Below, piece after piece: positions 5,526-12,956 of a stretch of 58,420 bases of DNA. A program made the position numbers and the translations under genes. The stretch lies in IMG/VR virus record IMGVR_UViG_3300012936_000015, positions 1 to 58,420 of that record; one strand, 5' to 3'. The stretch is from a virus. The notes under the pieces are model-generated. The model was not told the DNA's origin and searched no databases. It was given only the letters and a program-made list of their open reading frames with translations. Numbering within the stretch: the first letter of the stretch is position 1; each line of letters opens with the position of its first letter.

Positions 5526-6254
5526 ATGTCAAACGAAATATTAGAACTGTTAAAAGATGATGAGCAGTATTACAGTGGGGTGGGTAAAGAATACTTATCT
5601 AATTCAGATATTGGAACACTATTAAAAAACCCAAGAGAATTTGGTGCTGATAGACCGGACAACATAAACTTTATGAAGGGTCGCTTGTTTCATCAATTAA
5701 TTTTAGAACCAAACAAGGTCAAGAATATAAATTGTATTGATGTTAGTTCTCGTAATACAAAAGCATACAAAGAATATAGTAACGGAAGTATTGTGTTATT
5801 ACAAAAAGAAGTAGACGAAATTATAAAGCTAACCAAAGTTATGTTGGGTAATGTAGATTTCTTTGATATGATAAGAGAAAAGAATAATCAATACGAAGTA
5901 CCTATGATAAAAGAAATAAAAGGGGTAATGTGGAAAGGTAAAGCAGATATTGTAAACGAGCATGTGCTTATAGATTTAAAAACTACAAGCGACATATCTA
6001 AATTTAAATGGTCGGCAAGAGATTATAATTATGATAGTCAAGCTTACATATACGAACAACTTTTTGGTAAACCTTTATTCTTTTTGGTGGTTGACAAACA
6101 AACTCAAGCTTTGGGAATGTTTGAACCAACTCCAGAGTTTTTAGAAAAAGGAGAAAGAAAAGTAGAACAAGCAATAAGTGTATACAATCAATTCTTCAGT
6201 AAAGACGCAGAAGAAGATATAGAAACTTATTACATTAACGAACAATTAAATTAA
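5526..6254 (+). CDS. PD-(D/E)XK exonuclease (RecE/DUF3799-like)
   Basis: YLSNSDIGTLLKNPREF near residue 22 and GRLFHQLILEP near 51 form the N-terminal part typical of RecE/YqaJ-like nucleases. WKGKADIV (about 137) with LIDLKTT (about 149) gives the catalytic D...D/E-x-K pair, and SQAYIYEQLFGKP follows. Inferred: resects dsDNA ends for the annealing protein at 4365. Length is normal for the phage family. Confidence 0.8.
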   Translation: MSNEILELLKDDEQYYSGVGKEYLSNSDIGTLLKNPREFGADRPDNINFMKGRLFHQLILEPNKVKNINCIDVSSRNTKAYKEYSNGSIVLLQKEVDEIIKLTKVMLGNVDFFDMIREKNNQYEVPMIKEIKGVMWKGKADIVNEHVLIDLKTTSDISKFKWSARDYNYDSQAYIYEQLFGKPLFFLVVDKQTQALGMFEPTPEFLEKGERKVEQAISVYNQFFSKDAEEDIETYYINEQLN

Positions 6255-6276
6255 TTATTAACTAAATTTTATAAAC

Positions 6277-6540
6277 ATGTCAGAAAAAGAAAAAATTTTC
6301 GCAGATGGTTTCTCTTTTAAAACGAGAGAAAATCAACCCGACTTTGTAGTCGGTAGAATGTCAATCAAAGTAGAAGACGCTTTAGCGTTTTTGAAAGAAC
6401 GTTCAAGTAATGGTTGGGTAAACCTAAATATCAATAGAGCAAGAAGTGGTAATTATTATTGCGAACTTGATACATGGAAACCTACAAACAACACAACAAG
6501 TGCCCCCGTAGAGGAGGTTAAAGAAGATTTACCCTTCTAA
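6277..6540 (+). CDS. Small SSB-like protein with acidic tail (87 aa)
   Basis: A compact beta-rich body (GWVNLNINRARSGNYYCELDTWKP) is followed by a flexible linker and an acidic end, EEVKEDLPF. Ending in acidic residues plus Pro-Phe is the hallmark of bacterial and phage ssDNA-binding proteins, where it docks partner enzymes. No classical OB-fold motif is certain, so SSB is inferred from the tail and from the neighbours: annealing protein, exonuclease, then primase-helicase. Confidence 0.65.
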   Translation: MSEKEKIFADGFSFKTRENQPDFVVGRMSIKVEDALAFLKERSSNGWVNLNINRARSGNYYCELDTWKPTNNTTSAPVEEVKEDLPF

Positions 6541-6557
6541 TTTTGATGTGTGAACTT

Positions 6558-6617
6558 GAGAAGGTCTGTCATATTCCTTCTCAGGGGGGAGGTATCCATA
6601 AGCCTCCCCCTTTTTTT
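6558..6617 (+). terminator. Double-hairpin intrinsic terminator
   Basis: First stem GAGAAGG/CCTTCTC (6558-6564 and 6576-6582); second stem GGGGGAGG/CCTCCCCC (6585-6592 and 6603-6610) followed by seven T residues. Strong terminator of the 3098-6540 unit. Confidence 0.85.
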
Positions 6618-6705
6618 GTGCCGAAATGTCAAAACACAATACTAATAATATATATTAATGAAAATTTATTTTATAATTTATTTTATTTTTTTTAAATTCA
6701 GTTTA

Positions 6706-6777
6706 AAATCGACATTATCGACACTAACATTGATAATCAGAGACTTACGTCAAACAAAACGACACTAAAAACGACAT
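6706..6777. repeat. CGACACTA repeat region before the primase gene
   Basis: CGACACTA lies at 6719-6726 and 6760-6767, with shortened forms CGACATT (6710) and CGACAT (6772). The stretch 6706-6740 aligns with 55651-55685 with only about six mismatches in 35 bases. The preceding 6640-6705 is very AT-rich. Together this fits an origin with iterons and an unwinding region, or an operator for the primase operon. No clear TTTG/TAnnTTTG promoter is seen here. Confidence 0.6.
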
Positions 6778-6781
6778 AGCA

Positions 6782-9199
6782 ATGACACAAAACATCACTA
6801 TATTTAAAAACATAAGAGAAACAGCTACACCCTTTTATAGAGAGGTATCAGTTGTGTTAGATAGAATACAAGAAGGTTCATCAAAAGAACTTGTAAAAAA
6901 AATTAGATTAGAAAAAGATAAATCAACTCGTAACGAGCTGAAAAAAGATTTACCGGCTATATGTTTTTCAGGAAAGTTTAATAAAAGAAATGATAATTCA
7001 ATAGTAGAACACAGTGGAATTATATGTTTAGATTTTGATGGATATAAAAAACAGAAAGATTTATTATCAGACAAAGAGCAGATAAGTAAAAACAAACATG
7101 TGTATTCTGTTTTTATTAGTCCTTCTGGTAATGGCTTGAAAGTTTTAATTAAGATACCACAAGACGCAGATAATCACGTGCATTACTTTAATTCTTTAGA
7201 AAAGCATTTCTCTTCGCCTTACTTTGATAAGACTTGTAAAAATCTTAGCAGGGTGTGCTATGAAAGTTACGACCCATTAATATATATAAATGAAAACTCT
7301 TCGGTATGGGATGTAATAGAAGACATTGAATACACAGAAGTAAATGTTCATAGAGACCCACCAACTATTCCTATCACAGATGAAAATAAAATTGTAGACA
7401 TATTAATAAAGTGGTGGCAGAAAAAATACCCAATGGTAGAAGGACAAAGAAATCAGAATGTGTATGTTCTTGCTATGGCTTTCAATGATTATGGAATAAA
7501 TAAATCGTTAGCATCATACGTACTTAATAATTATGCAACACAAGACTTTAATTTAAATGAGATACAAAGAACTATAGACAGTGCATATTCTCACTCTCAA
7601 AACTTTGGAACTAAATACTATGAAGATGAAGAGAGACTTAATATTATTAAATCTAAATTAAGAAGAGGGGTAACTAAAAAAGAAATCAGAAGTCAGTTAG
7701 AAGAAACAAGCTTAGATGATAAGACCATAGAAGCAGTGCTAAACAAAGTAGAAGAAGAAAACAAACTGAAACAATTTTGGACTAAGAATGATAAAGGAGT
7801 TATTAAGATAGTGCATATACTATTCAAACACTTTTTAGAAGACAACGGGTTTTACAAGTATTGTCCAGAAGGTAGTAAGAACTATGTCTTTGTAAGGGTA
7901 ACCAATAACCTTATAGACCATACGTCCGAAAAAGAAATCAAAGACTTTATATTAGACCACTTAATACAATTAGATGATAGCTCTATATATAATTATTTTG
8001 CTGACCAAACAAGATTGTTTAGGGAAGAGTTCTTAACATTATTATCTACGATAGATATTTACTTTATAGCAGATACCAAAGACTATGCTTATTTATACTA
8101 CAAAAATTGTGCAGTTCAAATAAGTAAGAATGAAATAAAAACAATAGACTATTTAGATTTAGGAGGTTATGTATGGAAAGACCATATTATAAATAGAAAC
8201 TTTAATCTATGTGATTCTCAGGATTGTGATTATAAAAGGTTTGTTTACAATGTTTGTGGGCAGGATAAAGAAAGAACACTATCTATGGAGAGCACAATAG
8301 GGTATATGTTACACGGACATAAAAACTTATCTTATTGTCCCGCTATTATATTAAATGATGAGGTAATATCAGACAACCCAGAAGGTGGTACGGGTAAAGG
8401 AATCTTCATGAACGCATTAGCACAAATGAAAAAGGTGGTAACTATAGATGGTAAGTCTTTTGCTTTTGAAAGGTCATTCGCTTATCAGCTTGTATCAGCA
8501 GACACTCAGATATTAGTATTTGATGATGTAAAGAAACATTTTGATTTTGAAAGACTGTTCAGTGTGGTAACAGAAGGTTTGACCTTAGAAAAGAAAAATA
8601 AAGACGCGATTAAAATACCTTTTGCAAAGTCTCCTAAGATAGCTATAACTACTAACTATGCTATAAAAGGGGCGGGTAATTCTTTTGCTCGTAGAAAATG
8701 GGAATTGGAATTGCATCAACATTATAATAAATCATACACTCCCTTAGATGATTTTGGTAAGCTTTTGTTTGGTGATTGGGGAGATGAGGAATGGTGTCAG
8801 TTTGATAACTACATGATTGGTTGTTTGCAGAATTATCTAACATCAGGATTACATAAAAGTAAGTTTGTAAACCTTAAGGTTAGACAGTTATCGGCAGAAA
8901 CTTCTCACGATTTTATAGAATGGTGTGGACTTATTAGGGGTTCTCAACCCAACCCTAAGCTTGTGGTAGATGTTAAAAATTATAAACATCAATTATACTT
9001 AGAGTTTATAGAAGAGTACCCTGACTATGCACCCAAGGCAAAAATGACAATCTCCAGGACTCGGTTTTATAAGTGGTTAGTATCTTATGCTTTATTTAGA
9101 GAGGGCATACAACCCGAAGAGGGTAGAGATTCAGCAGGAAGGTGGATAAGAATAAGAAGTAAAAAAGAATTAGAAGTCCAAACAAATATAGAGTTTTAA
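6782..9199 (+). CDS. Primase-helicase (BT4734/VirE_N-like primase, SF3 helicase)
   Basis: The N-terminal part has ICLDFDGY (about 80) and FISPSGNGLKVLIKI (about 117), the BT4734-like archaeo-eukaryotic-type primase motifs, then a PriCT-like helical region (WWQKKYPMVEGQRN, about 215). The C-terminal half is a D5-type superfamily 3 helicase: Walker A PEGGTGKG near 535, Walker B ILVFDDV near 578, and KIAITTNYAI near 620 as motif C. It should prime and unwind phage DNA. There is no DNA polymerase gene nearby, so a host polymerase is probably used. Confidence 0.88.
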   Translation: MTQNITIFKNIRETATPFYREVSVVLDRIQEGSSKELVKKIRLEKDKSTRNELKKDLPAICFSGKFNKRNDNSIVEHSGIICLDFDGYKKQKDLLSDKEQISKNKHVYSVFISPSGNGLKVLIKIPQDADNHVHYFNSLEKHFSSPYFDKTCKNLSRVCYESYDPLIYINENSSVWDVIEDIEYTEVNVHRDPPTIPITDENKIVDILIKWWQKKYPMVEGQRNQNVYVLAMAFNDYGINKSLASYVLNNYATQDFNLNEIQRTIDSAYSHSQNFGTKYYEDEERLNIIKSKLRRGVTKKEIRSQLEETSLDDKTIEAVLNKVEEENKLKQFWTKNDKGVIKIVHILFKHFLEDNGFYKYCPEGSKNYVFVRVTNNLIDHTSEKEIKDFILDHLIQLDDSSIYNYFADQTRLFREEFLTLLSTIDIYFIADTKDYAYLYYKNCAVQISKNEIKTIDYLDLGGYVWKDHIINRNFNLCDSQDCDYKRFVYNVCGQDKERTLSMESTIGYMLHGHKNLSYCPAIILNDEVISDNPEGGTGKGIFMNALAQMKKVVTIDGKSFAFERSFAYQLVSADTQILVFDDVKKHFDFERLFSVVTEGLTLEKKNKDAIKIPFAKSPKIAITTNYAIKGAGNSFARRKWELELHQHYNKSYTPLDDFGKLLFGDWGDEEWCQFDNYMIGCLQNYLTSGLHKSKFVNLKVRQLSAETSHDFIEWCGLIRGSQPNPKLVVDVKNYKHQLYLEFIEEYPDYAPKAKMTISRTRFYKWLVSYALFREGIQPEEGRDSAGRWIRIRSKKELEVQTNIEF

Positions 9200-9200
9200 A

Positions 9201-9446
9201 ATGAAATGGAACTTACACAGAGCAATGCTCAACTCTTACTACGTAATCATTAGGGGATATGACCCTTACTTAATTATAACAAAGGGTGGAGGGTTCTTTG
9301 CTCATGACCCCACGGGTGATTTAGATAAAGAAGAGGTTGAGGGTGTTCTAATATATTTTGAAGAAGAAGAAGACTATGCTAAGTGTCAAGAAATAAATGA
9401 TTTTATAAAACAAAGATGGAGTTTAGAAAATACCAATCAGAAATAA
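9201..9446 (+). CDS. Hypothetical acidic protein (81 aa)
   Basis: Starts 1 nt after the primase-helicase stop and overlaps the SF2 helicase start by 31 nt. The middle has GGGFFAHDPTGDLDKEE, and the C-terminal half is acidic and helical. No family recognised. The tight spacing suggests co-expression with the two helicases. Confidence 0.65.
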   Translation: MKWNLHRAMLNSYYVIIRGYDPYLIITKGGGFFAHDPTGDLDKEEVEGVLIYFEEEEDYAKCQEINDFIKQRWSLENTNQK

Positions 9447-10645
9447 TAGACAAAGGGGTAGGTGTGATATTAAAGCACGGCTTTCTATATTTAGCTATGG
9501 AGGTTAGAACAGGTAAGACATTAACAAGTTTAGGTATAGCTCAAAGCTTGTTTGTAAACAATGTACTGTTCATAACTAAAAAGAAAGCTATACGTTCTAT
9601 AGAAAGCGACTATCAAAAGTTATCTCCAAAATTTAAATTGGTAGTAATTAACTATGAGTCTCTTCATAAAGCACCGATAATTAAATGGGATATGGTTATT
9701 TGTGATGAGGCTCACAGTTTAGGGGCGTTTCCTAAACCAAATAAAAGAGCAAGGGCTGTAAAGGATATTATATTCAAAACACGTGCCAAAGTAATACTTT
9801 TGTCAGGTACTCCAACACCAGAGTCTTACAGTCAGTTATACCATCAAGTTTTTGGTATAATTAAAAACCCTTTTAATGATTGTGTAAACTTTTATAAGTT
9901 TGCTCACAAATACGTAAAGATAAAAGAAAGAAAAATAAATGGACTGTTTATAAGAGATTACTCTAATGGTACAGAACTCATTATAGATAAAATGAAACCA
10001 TACACTATAAACTTTTCTCAACAAGAAGCAGGGTTCAAAACAAAAATATCTGAGCAGGTTTTATATGTAGACATGGATGATATAACTTACGAAGTAAGCA
10101 GTAAACTAAAAAGAGACCGAGTAGTAGAGGGGGAAGAAGAAATTATTTTAGCAGACACACCGGTAAAGCTAATGATGAAGTTACATCAGTTGTATTCAGG
10201 AACTATAAAATTTGAGAGTGGTAACAATATGGTTTTAGATTATAGCAAGGCGAACTTTATAAAAAATAACTTTAGTGGTAGAAAGATAGCGGTCTTTTAT
10301 AAATTTAAAGCAGAGCTCGAGGCTTTGAAAATAATCTTTGGGGATGATATAACAACAGACCTAAGTGTCTTTAAAGAGACAAATAAAAACATAGCATTGC
10401 AAATAGTTAGTGGAAGAGAAGGTATATCTTTGAAAGAAGCAGAACACATAGTATATTACAATATAGACTTTAGTGCCACAAGTTATTGGCAGAGCCGTGA
10501 TAGAATGACAACAAAAAACAGAATGAAAAATAGTGTTTATTGGGTGTTTTCTAAGGGGGGCATTGAAGATGATATATATAAAGCGGTTACTAAGAAGAAG
10601 GATTACACCGTAAAACATTTTAAAAAGGATTTACTATCTTTGTAG
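9416..10645 (+). CDS. SF2 (SNF2-like) DNA helicase
   Basis: Motif I EVRTGKT (about 28), motif II DEAH in ICDEAHS (about 98), motif III LLSGTPTPES (about 129), motif V REGISL (about 335) and motif VI QSRDRMTTKNR (about 361) mark a compact DEAH-box SF2 helicase of the SNF2/RapA-like phage type, 409 residues. It probably remodels DNA or branches during replication and recombination. The upper half of motif VI keeps the arginine fingers. A TATCTTTG box at 10635-10642 lies in its last codons. Confidence 0.85.
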   Translation: MEFRKYQSEIIDKGVGVILKHGFLYLAMEVRTGKTLTSLGIAQSLFVNNVLFITKKKAIRSIESDYQKLSPKFKLVVINYESLHKAPIIKWDMVICDEAHSLGAFPKPNKRARAVKDIIFKTRAKVILLSGTPTPESYSQLYHQVFGIIKNPFNDCVNFYKFAHKYVKIKERKINGLFIRDYSNGTELIIDKMKPYTINFSQQEAGFKTKISEQVLYVDMDDITYEVSSKLKRDRVVEGEEEIILADTPVKLMMKLHQLYSGTIKFESGNNMVLDYSKANFIKNNFSGRKIAVFYKFKAELEALKIIFGDDITTDLSVFKETNKNIALQIVSGREGISLKEAEHIVYYNIDFSATSYWQSRDRMTTKNRMKNSVYWVFSKGGIEDDIYKAVTKKKDYTVKHFKKDLLSL

Positions 10646-10647
10646 TT

Positions 10648-10887
10648 ATGACTGAACAGCAGATACAATCTAAAAGAATCAAGCAGTTAGAGTCAGAAGG
10701 GTATTATGTTATCAAGCTAACAACTACAAATAAAAACGGAATACCCGATTTATTAGCAATACCAAAAGATAGTAAAGTTTTATTCGTTGAGGTTAAGAAG
10801 CCTGGGGGTAAGCTTTCTAAGTTACAGGAATATAGAATTAAAGAATTAAAAAAACATGGAATTCGAACCGAAATATATAGAGGATAA
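10648..10887 (+). CDS. VRR-NUC nuclease (79 aa)
   Basis: GIPDLLAI near residue 33 and VLFVEVKKPGGKLSKLQ near 46-62 match the VRR-NUC form of the PD-(D/E)XK fold, with D and E-x-K as metal and catalytic residues; TEQQIQSKRIKQLESEG is the first helix with its Glu. Known members are standalone phage nucleases that cut branched or flapped DNA, often beside SNF2-like helicases as here. Confidence 0.85.
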   Translation: MTEQQIQSKRIKQLESEGYYVIKLTTTNKNGIPDLLAIPKDSKVLFVEVKKPGGKLSKLQEYRIKELKKHGIRTEIYRG

Positions 10888-11173
10888 AGATATTAAGTGT
10901 AGATTTGACGACTACTTTATAGACGAGCTTATCACATTACCGTATGATGCGGCCATTGGAATTATGGATGCGGTTAAAAAAAACTCACACCTTTTGCCAG
11001 AGAAAAATGATTGGTCACAATTGGTAGCGGGTGTTATAAAAGGAAAGTCTCCTTTCTTTTTTGAATTAGAATACATAAAAGAAAAAGGACAAGACCCCAT
11101 CTATTTGGATGTGTTAGAAATAAATTGTGACGATTATTTAGATTATATAAACTTAAATCAATATTTAAAATGA
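10856..11173 (+). CDS. Hypothetical protein (105 aa)
   Basis: Overlaps VRR-NUC by 32 nt and the next gene by 4 nt. Acidic, with CRFDDYFIDELITLPYDAA near the start and ILEINCDDYLDY near the end. No recognised family. Position in the replication operon is the only clue. Confidence 0.65.
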   Translation: MEFEPKYIEDKDIKCRFDDYFIDELITLPYDAAIGIMDAVKKNSHLLPEKNDWSQLVAGVIKGKSPFFFELEYIKEKGQDPIYLDVLEINCDDYLDYINLNQYLK

Positions 11174-11610
11174 AATTAACTGCTGAAGCACAAAGTGCAA
11201 AACAAATGGTAGAAAGAAGATATAACGTAAAACTACTTACTCGTTGTAGAACGTCACCTTATATAAAAGCCAGGTGCATGTTTTCAAAGTTATTATTTAA
11301 AAAGGGATATGGTTGTTTTGCTATAAGTAAAATGCTAAACCTAACCCACGCTACTGTATTAAATTACTTCAATAACTTCAATTGGTTTTACAAAACAGAT
11401 AAAGAATTTGCTGAAAGTTATGAACAATTTTATGAACAAATGCGTAATTCCTCTATAGTTTATACCGAAATGAACGAGTTTGAGTTAAAAAAAGAACTAC
11501 TTTTATTACAATCAGAGATAAAAAACCTATATTTACGCAACCGGGAGCTAGAAAACCAAAATAAAAAACTCAAAGAAAGCAAGGTTATGTATATAGAAAG
11601 TAGAATGTAA
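11170..11610 (+). CDS. DnaA domain IV-like protein with coiled-coil tail
   Basis: YIKARCMFSKLLFKKGYG (about 34) and ISKMLNLTHATVLNYFNNF (about 54) resemble the helices of DnaA domain IV, with THATVLNY at the place of DHTTVIHA. Residues about 100-142 are a coiled coil (LLLLQSEIKNLYLRNRELEN...). There is no ATPase domain. Known: this fold binds DnaA-box-like DNA. Inferred: a second initiator or transcription factor. It is less similar to DnaA than the 3673 protein, so some doubt remains. Confidence 0.65.
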   Translation: MKLTAEAQSAKQMVERRYNVKLLTRCRTSPYIKARCMFSKLLFKKGYGCFAISKMLNLTHATVLNYFNNFNWFYKTDKEFAESYEQFYEQMRNSSIVYTEMNEFELKKELLLLQSEIKNLYLRNRELENQNKKLKESKVMYIESRM

Positions 11611-11620
11611 TAAATTTATA

Positions 11621-11815
11621 ATGTCTAAAAAACCAAATGCAGTCGAAAGAAATAGACTAACTTACATTAATAATTTAATGGAGGAGGTCAACTCTGCTAC
11701 TGTCCAGGTTTATGAACATTTCGTAGATAAAGAATATACTGAAGCAAAGCACGCTACTTACAATTTAATTAAAAGACTTAAAGAAGTCATTCAATCCTTA
11801 GAAGATGAAGTTTAA
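11621..11815 (+). CDS. Hypothetical helical protein (64 aa)
   Basis: Short, helical, with LTYINNLMEEVNSATVQVYEHF in the middle and an acidic end; overlaps the phosphoesterase start by 11 nt. No family recognised. Confidence 0.65.
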   Translation: MSKKPNAVERNRLTYINNLMEEVNSATVQVYEHFVDKEYTEAKHATYNLIKRLKEVIQSLEDEV

Positions 11816-12524
11816 CTCAGATTTTCGTCCTCGTTTGAAGGGCAACAAAAAAAAAGCTTTTGATTATTTCACCAAAGATGAAAGAAGAATATTAGTGATA
11901 GGAGATATACATGCTCCTTTTGTTTTAAATGGATACCTGGAGTTTTGTCAAGAGGCTTATGCTAATCACAATTGTAATCAAGTAATTTTTATAGGGGACA
12001 TTTTAGATAACCACTATAGTTCTTTCCATCAGACCGACCCGAATGGTATGGGAGGGGGTCAAGAGCTTGAGCACGCTATCACCATAGTTCAAGAGTGGTA
12101 CAAAGCTTTTCCTGTGGCTGATGTGCTTATCGGTAACCATGACCGCATCATAATGAGGAAGGCTGTAGATTCAGATGTACCTAAACAATGGATTAAAAGT
12201 TATAACGAAGTTTTGGGAGTTGATTGGAATTGGACTGAAAGAATAGTATATGATGGTGTTCAATATGTTCATGGAGAAGGAGGTACTGCGCGTACAAAAG
12301 CAAAGAACGATATGATGTCAACCGTACAGGGTCATATACACACCCAATGTTACACGGAGTGGTTAGTGGGTAGAAACTTTAGAGTGTTTGGTATGCAGGT
12401 GGGATGTGGGATTGACGCAAAGTCTTATGCAGCAGCTTACGCAAAACATTTTAAAAGACAAGCCATCGGTTGTGGGGTGGTGTTGGGTGGACACACCGCT
12501 ATAAATTGCCTAATGAAGCTATGA
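11805..12524 (+). CDS. Calcineurin-like metallophosphoesterase
   Basis: The ordered motifs GDIHAP (about 33), GDILDN (about 66), GNHDR (about 110) and GHIHT (about 173) are the metal ligands of the dinuclear calcineurin-like phosphoesterase family. 239 residues is normal. Substrates range from phosphoproteins to DNA ends and cyclic nucleotides and cannot be chosen here; placement beside nucleases favours a nucleic-acid substrate. It overlaps the next gene by ATGA. Confidence 0.85.
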   Translation: MKFNSDFRPRLKGNKKKAFDYFTKDERRILVIGDIHAPFVLNGYLEFCQEAYANHNCNQVIFIGDILDNHYSSFHQTDPNGMGGGQELEHAITIVQEWYKAFPVADVLIGNHDRIIMRKAVDSDVPKQWIKSYNEVLGVDWNWTERIVYDGVQYVHGEGGTARTKAKNDMMSTVQGHIHTQCYTEWLVGRNFRVFGMQVGCGIDAKSYAAAYAKHFKRQAIGCGVVLGGHTAINCLMKL

Positions 12525-12934
12525 GATTTGAAACACAAGAAGATTTGTCGCGAGAAACAAAAGCGATAGAAAGATTTGTTAGACTGTTCAAAGGGACATA
12601 CAAAAAGCTAGGGCCTAATGATATTGATTTCCGCGTATTTGATAAAGACAAGAAAATTATAGCTTATGTGGAAGTAAAAGGTAAAAGCAGTTGGATAAAA
12701 AACGCTTTTCCTTTATACGTGGCCGCGAGAAAACTTGTAAAGCTTTGTGATAAAAGACTTAACCCTGTAGTTATGTGGGCTTGTAATGATGGTATCATAT
12801 ACGGAAAAGTACCAGAGCTTGTAGGTGAAATGAGATGGGGCGGAAGAAAAGATGTGCGAGACGAAAGTGTAAATGACCAAGAGCTCATGGTGTATTTTGA
12901 ATCTCAAAAAAACTTTAAGTATCTAAAGTATTAG
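12521..12934 (+). CDS. Putative PD-(D/E)XK nuclease (137 aa)
   Basis: NDIDFRVFDKDKKIIAYVEVKGK gives a D followed by E-V-K on paired strands, the core of the PD-(D/E)XK fold; a basic segment and VVMWACNDGIIYGKV follow. It may be a Holliday-junction or structure-specific nuclease. The ATG at 12521 is chosen over the longer reading from 12470 because it overlaps the upstream stop as ATGA. Last gene of the + arm; its stop lies 4 nt from the stop of the convergent 2915-aa gene. Confidence 0.65.
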   Translation: MRFETQEDLSRETKAIERFVRLFKGTYKKLGPNDIDFRVFDKDKKIIAYVEVKGKSSWIKNAFPLYVAARKLVKLCDKRLNPVVMWACNDGIIYGKVPELVGEMRWGGRKDVRDESVNDQELMVYFESQKNFKYLKY

Positions 12935-12956
12935 GAGTTTATTTTCTTTTAACTCC
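12934..12956. terminator. Weak hairpin at the convergent boundary
   Basis: GGAGTT (12934-12939) and AACTCC (12951-12956) could pair over an 11-nt loop between the two converging arms. It overlaps both coding ends and has no strong T-run. Confidence 0.3.

Noticed and set aside
10635-10642. TATCTTTG before the VRR-NUC gene as a promoter
   Set aside because: Lies inside the helicase coding region with no TTTG in the -33 position; kept only as a note in the helicase entry.
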